A DNA stretch of 64,000 nt. Source: Verrucomicrobiaceae bacterium (GTDB taxonomy: Bacteria; Verrucomicrobiota; Verrucomicrobiia; Verrucomicrobiales; Verrucomicrobiaceae). The notes under the pieces were generated by a model that was not told the DNA's origin, did not search any database, and was given only the letters and a program-made list of their open reading frames with translations. The stretch covers positions 49,111 to 113,110 of the forward strand of contig JACKQF010000010.1 of assembly GCA_024232965.1 (NCBI GenBank). The letters are read 5' to 3'. The position numbers and the translations under genes were made by a program. This document shows, one piece after another, positions 15,453 through 24,740 of the stretch (position 1 is the first letter of the stretch; each line of letters opens with the position of its first letter).

Positions 15453-17168
15453 TCAGGAAAAGAACAGCAAAACCATTACCTGAGCGACCAAGATTCGGCA
15501 GAGCATCGTCAGCGGATAAACAGTGGCGTATGCGACGGAGGGCGCATCTGAACCTACCATGCCATTGGAAAAGGCTAGGGCCGGGGGATCGGTCATGCTG
15601 CCTGTCAGAAGGCCGCAAATCGCGATGAAATTCAGTTTCAATGCTCGCCGGGCAAACAAGCCTACGAGCAGCAAAGGAACCATGACGACCAAGACCGCCA
15701 CCCCTGCCCAGAGCAGACCGTCGCGGCTCATGACGGTGGCGAAGAATTTGGGGCCGGCGGTGAGTCCGACGCAGGCGAGGAAGAGTGAGATTCCCAGTTC
15801 TCGAAAAGCAATGTTGGTATTGGCCGGCATGTGCCAGACAAGCGGGCCGATTTTTCCTACCCGGCTCAGGAGAATCGCGACGATGAGCGGTCCTCCTGCT
15901 AGGCCGAGACGCAGCGGGCTTGAAAGGCCTGGAATGAATACGGGGATCAGCCCAGCGAGAACGCCAAGCGCTAGGCCGATGAACACGGGAATGAATTGCG
16001 TTTGATTGAGCGCCAAAAGCGAGTTCCCGAGGGCCTCAGCCGCTCGGTCGATGTGGCTGGATTCGCCGACCACATGGAGGAAGTCTCCGAACTGAAGCCG
16101 AATATTCGGGACGGCCGTCATCTCAACCCCGGCGCGAACGATTCGCGTCAGACTCACGCCATAAAGGGAGTCGAGGCCGAGTTCAGCAATGGTTTTGCCG
16201 AGCATCTTGCGGTTCGTGACGACGACGCGCCGGAACTGAATTGAACCCTGCGCCCGCATCAGATCGATATCGGTAGGGCTGCCGATGATCTTTTGGAAAT
16301 TGGCGACGTGTTCCGCCGTGCCGACTAGCAGCAGGCAATCGCCTGTGTGAAGAATGGTATCCTCTGTGGCGGTGGTGACCTCTTCTGAGTTCGCGCATTG
16401 GATGCGGGAAATCATGACGCCGGTCTCGCGACGACCGGGCAGGTTGCGGAGCGCCAGACCGTCAAGGTGGGCGTTGTCGACGACGACGTTCAGACGGACC
16501 AAGGGCTCCACACCGTGGGTCTGACTGGATTCAAATTCCTTTAGCTCTGCAGCGACATCGATGCTGAAGATTTTACGCAGGATCAGGAGGGTGGCGATGA
16601 TGCCAATGATGCCGATCGGGTAACTGGCAGAGTAGGCCAACGTTGGCAGTGCCAATTGCTCCGGCGGGGCTCCGACAGCCACCAGGGCCTGCTGGGCCGC
16701 GCCCAGTGACGGAGTATTTGTCGTCGCCCCAGAGAGAATGCCCAGTCTGGCACCCGCCTGCACTTGGAACAGTACCCCAAAGAGCCAATTCACTGCTGCT
16801 CCGACTAGGACGATGCCGAGGGCGCAAAGATTGAGCTTGATGCCGCCATGCCGTAGCGAGGCAAAGAAACCCGGCCCCAATTGTAGGCCCATGGTGAAGA
16901 CAAAAAGCATGAGTCCGAATTCGCGCAGGAATTCGAGGACGCTTGGCTCCAAGTGAAAACCAAAACTCCCGACGATGAGACCGACGAACATGACGCCCGC
17001 AGAGCCCAGACCGATGCCGCGGATCTTGACAGAGCCGAGGGCGAGCCCACCAGCGGATACGGCGGCAAGCAGCACGAGGGCAGTCGCCGTTTCGCTGCTG
17101 GCAGCCGATGCTAGAGGTAAAAGGGAGGTCATTGGGGGGAGCACGGATGCGTTCATAGAACCATCCAT
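15453..17168 (-). CDS. YidE/AspT-type transporter with two RCK_C domains
   Basis: A ~571-aa inner-membrane carrier of the aspartate-alanine antiporter (AAEx) family, also called the YidE/YbjL duplication family. Two sets of about five to six hydrophobic helices flank a soluble centre with two TrkA-C/RCK_C domains (about residues 195-290 and 290-375). GLMLFVFTMGLQLGPGF, GATTNTPSLGAAQ and GLLTGSMTDPPALAF are typical membrane motifs. The ATG at 17168 is preferred to an upstream in-frame TTG at 17210. The substrate is unknown; members exchange amino acids or dicarboxylates. Confidence 0.85.
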   Translation of the reverse strand: MDGSMNASVLPPMTSLLPLASAASSETATALVLLAAVSAGGLALGSVKIRGIGLGSAGVMFVGLIVGSFGFHLEPSVLEFLREFGLMLFVFTMGLQLGPGFFASLRHGGIKLNLCALGIVLVGAAVNWLFGVLFQVQAGARLGILSGATTNTPSLGAAQQALVAVGAPPEQLALPTLAYSASYPIGIIGIIATLLILRKIFSIDVAAELKEFESSQTHGVEPLVRLNVVVDNAHLDGLALRNLPGRRETGVMISRIQCANSEEVTTATEDTILHTGDCLLLVGTAEHVANFQKIIGSPTDIDLMRAQGSIQFRRVVVTNRKMLGKTIAELGLDSLYGVSLTRIVRAGVEMTAVPNIRLQFGDFLHVVGESSHIDRAAEALGNSLLALNQTQFIPVFIGLALGVLAGLIPVFIPGLSSPLRLGLAGGPLIVAILLSRVGKIGPLVWHMPANTNIAFRELGISLFLACVGLTAGPKFFATVMSRDGLLWAGVAVLVVMVPLLLVGLFARRALKLNFIAICGLLTGSMTDPPALAFSNGMVGSDAPSVAYATVYPLTMLCRILVAQVMVLLFFS

Positions 17169-17235
17169 GCCATCCGACCCGTAAATCTTGGCGACAATCC
17201 TGCCGCACAAGAAGTGGGGAGTCTCGGGTCCAGTA

Positions 17236-18597
17236 TTAGCCCTTCAGACCCTCTTGGCGGAGGAAGTTCTCCACCCAAGTGATGTCGTACTGACCGTTCT
17301 GGAAGTCCGACGTTGTCAGGATCTTACTCTGCAGCGGAATCGTCGTCTTGATGCCTTCCACCACGAACTCGCCCAGAGCACGCCGCATGCGGCGGATGGC
17401 GATCTCGCGTGTCGCACCAGTGACGATCAGCTTGGCAATCATCGAATCGTAGTAAGGAGGCACTTCGTAGCCGGCATAGACGTGCGTATCGACACGCACA
17501 CCACGTCCGCCAGAGGTGTACCAGAGATTGATCTTGCCTGGGCTAGGCGCGAAGTTCCGGAATGGATCTTCAGCATTGATCCGGCATTCGATTGCATGAC
17601 CGCGAGGGTGGGCATCGACGACGTGGCTGGAGAGCGGCAGGCCTGCGGCGATGCGGATCTGCTCCTTGATCAGGTCGCAACCAAAGACTTCCTCGGTGAT
17701 GGGATGCTCCACCTGAATCCGGGTGTTCATCTCCATGAAGTAAAAGTTCTCGCAGGTATTATCGACGAGGAACTCAATGGTGCCGCAGTTCTCGTAACCG
17801 ATCTCTTTGCAGAGCTTCACGGTTGCCTCACCCATCTTTTGGCGGAGTTCTGCGGAGATTTTGGGGGAGGGGCACTCCTCGATAATCTTCTGATTCCGGC
17901 GTTGCATGGAGCAATCGCGCTCGCCCAGATGAACGACGTTGCCGTGGCTGTCTGCGACGACTTGGAATTCGATGTGGTGGGGGCGCTCGACAAGTTTTTC
18001 CATGTACATGGCACCATCGCCAAAGCACTTTTGAGCTTCCATCGAGGCTGCCTGGAAGGCGGAAATCAGGGTAGCTTCGTTGAGGACTGGGCGCATGCCG
18101 CGTCCGCCGCCACCGGCCGTGGCCTTGATCATGACGGGATAGCCGAGGCGTCGGGCGACCTCGAGCGCTTCTTCCTCATTCTTAACGATACCGTCTGAAC
18201 CGGGGGTGATGGGCACGCCAGCTTTCAGCGCCGTGGCGCGGGCGGTGTTCTTGTCGCCCATCATCGTGATACAGCGTGCCGGCGGTCCTATGAACTTGAT
18301 TTTGCACTGGTCGCAGATCTCCGCAAACTCGGCATTCTCAGAGAGGAACCCGTATCCGGGGTGGATGGCGTCCACATTGGCGATCTCTGCCGCGCTGATG
18401 ATGCGGCTCATCTTCAGGTAGCTCTCGCTACTTGGGCCGGGGCCGATGCAGATGGCTTCATCGGCGAGATGGACGTGCATGGAGTCAACGTCTGCCTCTG
18501 AATAGACAGCGACGGTTTTGACATCCAGCTCTTTGCAGGCGCGAATGACGCGCAGGGCGATTTCGCCACGGTTTGCTACCAGGACTTTTCGGAACAT
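17236..18597 (-). CDS. accC: Acetyl-CoA carboxylase biotin carboxylase subunit
   Basis: Carboxylates the biotin of AccB using ATP and bicarbonate, the first half-reaction of fatty-acid synthesis. The 453-aa ATP-grasp protein starts MFRKVLVANRGEIALRVIRA. It has the HPGYGFLSENAEFA segment, the glycine-rich ATP loop KATAGGGGRGM, and the catalytic MNTRIQVEHPITEEV motif. It lies 57 bp downstream of accB, the usual accBC operon. Confidence 0.96.
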   Translation of the reverse strand: MFRKVLVANRGEIALRVIRACKELDVKTVAVYSEADVDSMHVHLADEAICIGPGPSSESYLKMSRIISAAEIANVDAIHPGYGFLSENAEFAEICDQCKIKFIGPPARCITMMGDKNTARATALKAGVPITPGSDGIVKNEEEALEVARRLGYPVMIKATAGGGGRGMRPVLNEATLISAFQAASMEAQKCFGDGAMYMEKLVERPHHIEFQVVADSHGNVVHLGERDCSMQRRNQKIIEECPSPKISAELRQKMGEATVKLCKEIGYENCGTIEFLVDNTCENFYFMEMNTRIQVEHPITEEVFGCDLIKEQIRIAAGLPLSSHVVDAHPRGHAIECRINAEDPFRNFAPSPGKINLWYTSGGRGVRVDTHVYAGYEVPPYYDSMIAKLIVTGATREIAIRRMRRALGEFVVEGIKTTIPLQSKILTTSDFQNGQYDITWVENFLRQEGLKG

Positions 18598-18654
18598 CTG
18601 GGGAAGTAGGAGGGGTAAGGAGGCCGGGGAGCTTGCGTCCCGGGCATCGCGGGA

Positions 18655-19188
18655 TCAGGCCTTCAGTTCAAAAAGCGGCTGGCCGTACTGGACGGGCTTG
18701 CCATCTTCAACTAGCACTCGCGCGATGGTGCCGCGGGCTTCTGCCTTGATTTCATTCATGACCTTCATGGCCTCAATGATGCAGACAGTGGTATTTTCGT
18801 CGACGGGATCTCCGACGTTGATGAAGGACTTTTCTCCAGGAGCGGCGGAGCGATAAAAAGTGCCGACCATGGGGGAGTTCACCGTGGGGCCCACGGGATC
18901 CGACGCAGCGGCCGGGGCAGCAGCGGCGGTGGCGGCTGGCGCAGCAGCCACTGGGGCCGGGGCAGCGGCGGGCATCGCCATCATTTGAGCAGGAGCAGCG
19001 GCAGGCAGGCAGGCCAAGAGCTGGCGTGCGGCCTCCAGGTCTGAACCGCGGCGCAGCTCGATCTTGCTGCCATCGCGTTCAAAGTTGAAATGCGTGAGAT
19101 TGTTATCGGCCATGAGGGCCACGATTTGTCGAATTTGCTTCAGGTCCAAAGCGGGTGCCTCCTTATCGGCTGTTTTGTTGTCTTCCAT
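18655..19188 (-). CDS. accB: Acetyl-CoA carboxylase biotin carboxyl carrier protein
   Basis: A 177-aa carrier of the carboxylated biotin between AccC and the carboxyltransferase. The biotinyl domain is at about residues 103-177 with the biotin site Lys142 in EAMKVMNEI. An Ala/Pro-rich flexible linker (about residues 62-98) joins it to the N-terminal helical region. It is the first gene of accBC; accA and accD are not in the window. Confidence 0.95.
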   Translation of the reverse strand: MEDNKTADKEAPALDLKQIRQIVALMADNNLTHFNFERDGSKIELRRGSDLEAARQLLACLPAAAPAQMMAMPAAAPAPVAAAPAATAAAAPAAASDPVGPTVNSPMVGTFYRSAAPGEKSFINVGDPVDENTTVCIIEAMKVMNEIKAEARGTIARVLVEDGKPVQYGQPLFELKA

Positions 19189-19346
19189 GCGGGAGTGTGA
19201 TTGGTGAACGTGCGGATGTTAGCCTGCCGTATGAGACTGGCAAGAGTAAAGGAAGGCTTGACGGTTTACGATTCTGGGCGGTTTTTGCATAAATTGGGGC
19301 TATTTTTTGGTGATTTGCGTGGTTTGTGATCCAAATCGGGAACTTT

Positions 19347-19931
19347 TCATCGGGCCTGTCTGTGGAGGAGTTTTTGTTGTTCGGGTGGGGTTAGTTCCCT
19401 CCATTGACCTGCAGCCAAACCACTTTCAGATAACTGAAACTGCCCAATCGCGACCCTTAGAAGGCGCAACGTAGGCAACCCTATGGCGGCCGTCATGCGG
19501 CGAACCTGTCGATTCTTTCCCTCAGTCAGGGTTAGCGAGATCCAGGAAGTTGGAATGGATTTGCGGAAGCGAATGGGGGGAAGGCGTTCGGGGTGATGGA
19601 CTTCCTTCTCAAGCAGGACCCGTGCCGTGCATGGCAGCGCCCGGAATTCTTTGAGCCGCACTCCGCGACGGAGCGGTTCCAAGGCTGACTCGGTGGCGGT
19701 GCCTTCTACCTGGGCATGATAGGTGCGTGGATGGGCTTGGCGGGGGTTCAGCAGGCGATCCGTCCAGCGTGGCTCGTCACTGAGCAAGAGCAGACCCTCA
19801 GAATCGCGGTCCAGCCTGCCGATGGCATACACGCCGGGCGGAAACCCAAACTCTGCCAAGGTGCGGTGGTGTGGCAGCTCCTGGGTGAATTGGGAGAGAA
19901 CGTCGAAGGGCTTGTGGAAGGCGATCAGCAA
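19347..19931 (-). CDS. 23S rRNA pseudouridine synthase, RluE-like
   Basis: A 194-aa RsuA/RluE-type pseudouridine synthase without an S4 domain. The catalytic Asp41 lies in AIGRLDRDSEGLLLL, and the C-terminal GKNRQVRRM motif is present. Length and lack of S4 match RluE, which modifies U2457 of 23S rRNA. An RluF/RsuA-like target cannot be excluded. It is preceded on the same strand by the terminator of the FKBP gene, so it is probably transcribed separately. Confidence 0.87.
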   Translation of the reverse strand: MLIAFHKPFDVLSQFTQELPHHRTLAEFGFPPGVYAIGRLDRDSEGLLLLSDEPRWTDRLLNPRQAHPRTYHAQVEGTATESALEPLRRGVRLKEFRALPCTARVLLEKEVHHPERLPPIRFRKSIPTSWISLTLTEGKNRQVRRMTAAIGLPTLRLLRVAIGQFQLSESGLAAGQWRELTPPEQQKLLHRQAR

Positions 19932-19970
19932 GGCGTGCGCACCAATGACGGTTTTCAGTGGAAAAGCAAC

Positions 19971-19996
19971 GAGGCAGACCCGTGCAGGTCTGCCTC
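19971..19996 (-). terminator. Rho-independent terminator of the FKBP gene
   Basis: GAGGCAGACC and GGTCTGCCTC form a perfect 10-bp stem with a 6-nt loop. On the minus strand a moderately T-rich tail (GTTGCTTTTCC) follows. It lies 30 bp past the FKBP stop. Confidence 0.75.
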
Positions 19997-20026
19997 GTGA
20001 AAAAAGGGTTGGTTGGAAATTTGGGC

Positions 20027-20758
20027 TTACTTGACGATGTCGAGCAACTCCACTTCAAAGATCAGCGCCTCGTTCGGGCCGATGTCGCCACCAGCGCCAC
20101 TTGGGCCGTAAGCGAGATCGGAAGGAATGAAGAGCTTCCACTTGGAACCAACGGGCATGAGCTGAAGAGCCTCGACCCAACCGCGGATGACGCCTTGGAC
20201 TGGGAACTCGATTGGCTCGCCACGATCGACAGAGCTATCGAAGACCTTGCCGTTGATCAGCGTGCCGTGGTAGTGAACTTTCACTTTGTCGGTGGCTGCT
20301 GGCTTTGCGCCTTTGCCTTCCTTCAGCACTTCATACTGAAGACCGCTAGCGGTGGTGGTGACTTCTTTGCGCTTGCCGTTTTCAGCGAGGAACTTGACGC
20401 CCGCTTCTTTGGAGGCATCACCAGCCTTGGCTGCGTTGGCCTGCATCTCAGCTTCAAAGGCCTGCATGGCAGCCATCAGTTCTTCGCGGGCATACTTGGG
20501 TTGCTTGCCATCCAGGGCGTCTTTCATCCCAGCCACAAAGGCTTCGATATCGACTTTGATGCCTTGGCCGGCGAACTGGCCGCCCATGTTGTTTCCGATG
20601 AAGTAACTGACTTTGTCCATAGGTGCGGGTCCTGGTGCAGGAGCTGGGGATGAGGGTTGTGCAGCAGGTTCAGCCGCGGCCGCAGCCGGGTTCTGCTTGT
20701 CTTGTGCGGCGGCGGAGCCCAGGGTGATCGCCAGGGCGAGGAATAAGCGGGTTTTCAT
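20027..20758 (-). CDS. Periplasmic FKBP-type peptidyl-prolyl isomerase (FkpA/Mip-like)
   Basis: Accelerates proline isomerisation in folding envelope proteins. The 243-aa protein has a signal peptide (about residues 1-18), an Ala/Pro-rich linker, an N-terminal helical dimerisation region starting at DKVSYFIGNNMGGQFAGQGI, and a C-terminal FKBP domain (about residues 145-243) with VHYHGTLINGKVFDSSVDRGEP, VIRGWVEALQLM and LFIPSDLAYG. This two-part architecture is that of FkpA and Mip. A strong terminator follows. Confidence 0.93.
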   Translation of the reverse strand: MKTRLFLALAITLGSAAAQDKQNPAAAAAEPAAQPSSPAPAPGPAPMDKVSYFIGNNMGGQFAGQGIKVDIEAFVAGMKDALDGKQPKYAREELMAAMQAFEAEMQANAAKAGDASKEAGVKFLAENGKRKEVTTTASGLQYEVLKEGKGAKPAATDKVKVHYHGTLINGKVFDSSVDRGEPIEFPVQGVIRGWVEALQLMPVGSKWKLFIPSDLAYGPSGAGGDIGPNEALIFEVELLDIVK

Positions 20759-20824
20759 GAGGCGCCGAGACTAAGCTGCCGGAGGCAAGCGGTCAACAGG
20801 CATGAGTGGAGAAATTATGGTCGC

Positions 20825-21583
20825 TCAGTCCTCTCGCGGAGGTGGACCCCCCAACTGCCCGATTACGCCCCCGCCAAAGGGAGCACCAAAGCGGATCGCC
20901 ACCTCCACATCGGGGAAGTAAAAGACCTCGCTGGCATACGCTTCCCGCTTCGCGCGCCGGGCGGAGAGGATCCGGGCAATGATCGCCCCGCACACCAGCA
21001 GGCCCAGCAGCACTGCGGCCAACATCCACTCCCGCCGCTGCAAAAAGCGGTTCTGGAGGGCGCGGACTTCGTGCAGCGCCGTCAGTCTCTGCATCAAAAG
21101 GTTAGAGGCCCCAATGAGGCGCTGATCCAGCGGATCTACCTCCTTACCCACCAGTGAGCCCACCTCTTGGAGTGTCTGCACGACCTCCGGCGTGGAATAC
21201 GCCGCCCAGACTTCGGGGGAAAGCGTCACTGAATAGGTCGCAGTGGATCGGTCATAAGCCAGCAGTGCCGCCTTCCCAGTGGGGCTCCAGGCTCTGCGCA
21301 ACTCCTTGGCGCGGGTTTTGATGTTTGCTCCAGGCTCGACAAACGACGTGGCGAACAACCAAAAAGTGCAACCCGTCGCCGCGCGGAATTCTTCCGCTGC
21401 TGCCGCGATCGGCGGGATGGCCTCTGGGGGAACTGCGCGCGCCATATCCAGCACATGCTGGGCAGGGGCCGCTGGCAGCGCTGCCGCCGCTTTTCCGGCC
21501 CAGCCGGCGAGGCAGGACAGCACCAGACACCACCCCGCCCAGCGGGAAAAGTGGGCTCTGGCAGCGGATCGCAGGGAAGTCAT
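20825..21583 (-). CDS. TPM-like domain membrane protein
   Basis: A 252-aa protein with an N-terminal signal or anchor (about residues 15-35). The following domain starts with a helix (VLDMARAVPPEAIPPIAAAAEEF) and a beta strand with a GCTFWLFAT turn, similar to TPM domains of envelope proteins. A second transmembrane helix lies near residues 190-208, and the tail is Gly-rich. TPM proteins have been linked to photosystem repair or phosphatase activity, but most bacterial members are uncharacterised. The family assignment is by pattern only. It is divergent from the cobA-hemD fusion. Confidence 0.5.
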   Translation of the reverse strand: MTSLRSAARAHFSRWAGWCLVLSCLAGWAGKAAAALPAAPAQHVLDMARAVPPEAIPPIAAAAEEFRAATGCTFWLFATSFVEPGANIKTRAKELRRAWSPTGKAALLAYDRSTATYSVTLSPEVWAAYSTPEVVQTLQEVGSLVGKEVDPLDQRLIGASNLLMQRLTALHEVRALQNRFLQRREWMLAAVLLGLLVCGAIIARILSARRAKREAYASEVFYFPDVEVAIRFGAPFGGGVIGQLGGPPPRED

Positions 21584-21679
21584 ACGGGGAGCTTAACAAA
21601 CGTTTCCCGCGCGGAATCGCAACCACAACCACCGCAAACCATTGCAAACATGCTTAATCAGTGGCAAACCAAGGCCGTC

Positions 21680-23212
21680 ATGGCCTCAAAAACTCCCTCT
21701 CCTTCCACTGGTCTCTGCTTCCTCGTCGGCGCTGGCCCGGGCGATCCCGGTCTGCTCACGATCAAGGGTAAGGAGTGCATCGAGGCCGCAGACGTCCTGG
21801 TGTATGACTACCTCTGCAACCCAGAATTCCTCCGCTACGCCAAGCCCGGCACCGAGCGCATCTACGTCGGCAAAAAAGCCCGCGCCCACACCCTGACTCA
21901 GGACCAGATCAATGAGCTCATCGTCAAACTGACCCGCGAGGGAAAAACCGTCACCCGTCTCAAAGGGGGCGATCCAGTGCTCTTCGGACGCGGCGCCGAG
22001 GAGGCCGCAGAACTCGCCGCCGCCGGTGTGCGCTTTGAGATTGTGCCTGGGATCACCAGCGCCATCGCCGGCCCCGCCTACGCCGGCATCCCCGTCACGC
22101 ATCGTTCCCATGCGTCCATGCTGACCATATTCACCGGTCACGAGGACCCCACCAAGCCGGATACCTCGCTCGATTATGCAAAGCTCGCCGTCGCCGATGG
22201 CACCAAGGTCTTCCTCATGGGAGTCGAGCGCATCGAAGAGATCACCGGCCAGCTCATCAAGCACGGCGCAGCCGCCACCACGCCCATGGCGCTGGTCCGC
22301 TGGGCCACTCATGGCCGCCAGCAGACTCTGGTCGGCACGCTCGGCACCATGGCAGAAAAAGTTCGTGAGGCCGGGTTCAAGGCACCCGCCGTTGCCGTCG
22401 TTGGCGATGTCGTGACGGAGCGCGACACCCTGAACTGGTTTGAAAACCGCCCCCTCTTTGGCAAGCGCATCGTCGTCACCCGCACCCGTCATCAGGCTGG
22501 CGCGCTGACCCGCAGGCTCACCACCCTCGGCGCAGACGTCATCGAGCTACCCACCATCCGCATCGAGGAACCCCGCGATCTCTTGGCTTTTGGCGAGCTC
22601 GTGCAGGACTGCCACACCTACGACTGGATTATTTTCACCAGCCCGAATGGTGTCGAGGCCTTCTTCAAGATGTTTTACAAGCTCTACAACGACGCCCGCT
22701 CCATCGGCGGCGTCCGTATCGCCGCCATCGGACCCGGCACCGCAGATAAGATCCGCGAATACCACATGGCGGTGGACCTCATGCCAGACAAGAACTTCGT
22801 CGCCGAAGGCCTCGTCAAAGCCTTCAAAGACCACCAGGACATGGAAAACACCAGCGTCCTCTGGGTGCGTGCGGAAGAAGCGCGGGAAGTCATCGCCAAC
22901 GAGCTCACTGGCCTGGGTGCCATCGTCGATGAGGCCCTGGCCTATCGCACCGTCCCCGAGACCGAAGACAACCTGGAGGCCATCGCCCGGCTCAAGGAAG
23001 AAGGCGCAGATCTCATCACCTTCACCAGTTCCTCCACCGTGGAGCACTTCCTCGGCCTCGGCATCCCGCTGCCAGAGGGCGCCAAAATTGCCAGCATCGG
23101 CCCCGTCACCTCCGCCACGCTGAAAAAGCACGACCTCAAGATCGATATCGAAGCCAAGGAGTTCACCATCCCCGGCCTCGTCGCCGCCATCGAAAAGAAG
23201 CTCGGCAAGTAG
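21680..23212 (+). CDS. cobA-hemD: Uroporphyrinogen-III C-methyltransferase / uroporphyrinogen-III synthase fusion
   Basis: A ~510-aa fusion. The N-terminal half (about residues 1-255) is a CobA/SUMT methyltransferase: FLVGAGPGDPGLLT, then VTRLKGGDPVLFGRG and the VPGITSA motif. The C-terminal half (about 262-510) is HemD, with RIVVTRTRHQAGALTRRL, WIIFTSPNGVEAFF and DLITFTSSSTVEHF. Together they close the tetrapyrrole ring and methylate it toward siroheme or cobalamin. ATG 21680 follows an AAGG; ATG 21650 is in frame but has no visible ribosome-binding site. Confidence 0.92.
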   Translation: MASKTPSPSTGLCFLVGAGPGDPGLLTIKGKECIEAADVLVYDYLCNPEFLRYAKPGTERIYVGKKARAHTLTQDQINELIVKLTREGKTVTRLKGGDPVLFGRGAEEAAELAAAGVRFEIVPGITSAIAGPAYAGIPVTHRSHASMLTIFTGHEDPTKPDTSLDYAKLAVADGTKVFLMGVERIEEITGQLIKHGAAATTPMALVRWATHGRQQTLVGTLGTMAEKVREAGFKAPAVAVVGDVVTERDTLNWFENRPLFGKRIVVTRTRHQAGALTRRLTTLGADVIELPTIRIEEPRDLLAFGELVQDCHTYDWIIFTSPNGVEAFFKMFYKLYNDARSIGGVRIAAIGPGTADKIREYHMAVDLMPDKNFVAEGLVKAFKDHQDMENTSVLWVRAEEAREVIANELTGLGAIVDEALAYRTVPETEDNLEAIARLKEEGADLITFTSSSTVEHFLGLGIPLPEGAKIASIGPVTSATLKKHDLKIDIEAKEFTIPGLVAAIEKKLGK

Positions 23213-23291
23213 CAGCGGGCTCCAGCCACCTGGGCAAAAATAGCGCAATCCAGGCATAGCATCCGACGCAGCGGAACGCTATGCTGGCCGG

Positions 23292-23711
23292 ATGAAGCGC
23301 TATTTGTTATTGTTGGTCGGACTCAGTGCCTCCTGCGCCCTCACCCATCGGCCCACCGCCGAGGACGAGCAGTATTTCCTGACCCAGGTAAAGCCCGTGC
23401 TGCAGCAGCATTGCCTGCGCTGCCACGCCGGCACCTTGCCCCCACCCGCGCTGAACCTCAGCAATCGCGATACCGCCTTTACCCGATCCGCCAGCGGTCA
23501 AAATTACATCCAGCCAGGATCGCCCGACCGCAGCCTGCTCATCACTGCCATCGGCCGCGTCGGTACGCACCCCAAGCTCATGCCCCAGACCGATCTCAGC
23601 CTCACCGACGATCAGATAGGCGTGCTCCGCGAGTGGATCGAAGACGGCGCGGCCTGGCCCGCCGGCCCCCTCGGCCAACTCTCCCCCGAAGCCACCGCAG
23701 AAATCCCCTGA
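23292..23711 (+). CDS. Planctomycete-type cytochrome c lipoprotein
   Basis: A 139-aa lipoprotein with a lipobox at LSASC (Cys15) and one haem-binding motif CLRCH at residues 42-46. Downstream features (ALNLSNRD, PGSPDRSLLITAI, LMP, LSLTDDQIGVLREWIEDGAAWP) match the C-type cytochrome domain found at the N-terminus of DUF1549/DUF1553 proteins. Here the domain stands alone. It would accept or transfer electrons at the membrane surface. The partner is not visible. Confidence 0.85.
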   Translation: MKRYLLLLVGLSASCALTHRPTAEDEQYFLTQVKPVLQQHCLRCHAGTLPPPALNLSNRDTAFTRSASGQNYIQPGSPDRSLLITAIGRVGTHPKLMPQTDLSLTDDQIGVLREWIEDGAAWPAGPLGQLSPEATAEIP

Positions 23712-23750
23712 GACTGGCCACAGAGATCGCAGAACGGCAGAGTAATTGGA

Positions 23751-23779
23751 CAACGGTAGGGCCGCGTTGTGCGCGGCCC
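23751..23779 (+). repeat. REP-like palindrome, copy 1
   Basis: CAACGGTAGGGCCGCG followed by a short loop and CGCGGCCC forms an 8-bp perfect stem (23759-23766 with 23772-23779). The same unit, including a downstream GGCGCGGAGCT, recurs at 24631 on the other side of the VIT-family gene. Confidence 0.7.
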
Positions 23780-23841
23780 AAACATCCGGGGAGGGCGGCG
23801 CGGAGCTGATTCCAGGATCCACGCCCAAAAAGCTCCGGTCG

Positions 23842-24531
23842 TTAGACCGTCGCCCCAAACATTGCGCCGACCCCAGCCGTCAGCGCCATGGCCAGCGCGC
23901 CCCAGAAGGTGACGCGTACCGCAGCGCGCAGCATCGACGAGCCCCCAGCGTGGGCCGCCAGGGAACCGAGGAGCGCGAGAAAGAACAGCGAGCTGGCGGT
24001 GACCGTCCAGACCAAGGCGGAAGTCGGCACCAGCACCACTAGGGCCAGCGGCAGGGCCGCGCCAACCGCAAACGTGGCAGCGGAGGCCAGCGCCGCCTGC
24101 ACCGGCCGCGCGCTCAGAGTGTCGGAAATCCCCAGCTCGTCACGGGCATGCGTGCCGAGAGCATCCTTGGCCGTCAACTGCGTCGCAACCTGATCCGCCA
24201 GTTCCGGGTCGAGCCCACGCTCCACATAGATGGCGGCAAGTTCCGCGTGTTCGTAAGCCGGGTCCGTCGCGAGTTCCATGCGCTCGCGCTCCAGGTCAGC
24301 GCCCTCCGTATCGGCTTGGGAGCTCACGGAGACGTACTCGCCAGCCGCCATCGACATCGCCCCCGCCACGAGTCCCGCGATGCCAGCGACCAAAATATTG
24401 CTCTGACTCGATTCCGCCGCTGCCACGCCCACGATCAAACTGGCCGTCGAAACGATGCCATCGTTGGCTCCAAGAACGGCGGCGCGCAGCCACCCAATGC
24501 GATGTGTCCGGTGGCGTTCGGTGTGTCTCAT
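23842..24531 (-). CDS. VIT-family (CCC1/VIT1) Fe2+/Mn2+ transporter
   Basis: A 229-aa membrane protein of the vacuolar iron transporter family. The N-terminal GWLRAAVLGANDGIVSTASLIVGVAAA is the signature first helix, followed by GAMSMAAGEYVSVSSQ, a cytoplasmic metal-binding helical region rich in Glu (ADLERERMELATDP), and three more transmembrane helices. It likely exports iron or manganese. The ATG at 24531 is preferred; the open frame continues upstream into the REP-like element and is not protein-like there. Confidence 0.9.
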   Translation of the reverse strand: MRHTERHRTHRIGWLRAAVLGANDGIVSTASLIVGVAAAESSQSNILVAGIAGLVAGAMSMAAGEYVSVSSQADTEGADLERERMELATDPAYEHAELAAIYVERGLDPELADQVATQLTAKDALGTHARDELGISDTLSARPVQAALASAATFAVGAALPLALVVLVPTSALVWTVTASSLFFLALLGSLAAHAGGSSMLRAAVRVTFWGALAMALTAGVGAMFGATV

Positions 24532-24630
24532 AAAGGTAGGGGGATGGTTCCTGCACCATACGCCGATTTCACCTCCCTGAAAGCAGTTCCCCACCCAACC
24601 CCCGGTCCAATCAGGCCGGTGCCTGGGGAC

Positions 24631-24658
24631 AACGGTAGGGCTGCGCTGTGCGCGGTCC
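24631..24658 (+). repeat. REP-like palindrome, copy 2
   Basis: AACGGTAGGGCTGCG, loop CTGTG, CGCGGTCC. Relative to copy 1 two stem bases changed, but pairing is kept as G-T wobbles, so the hairpin appears conserved. The copy is followed by the same GGCGCGGAGCT as copy 1. Confidence 0.65.
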
Positions 24659-24740
24659 AATCTTCTGCGGCGCACGTCGGCGGCGGGTGGCGCGGAGCTC
24701 CTTCGCCATTGCCAGGCTCAACCTGCCGGTTCGCCCCGAG

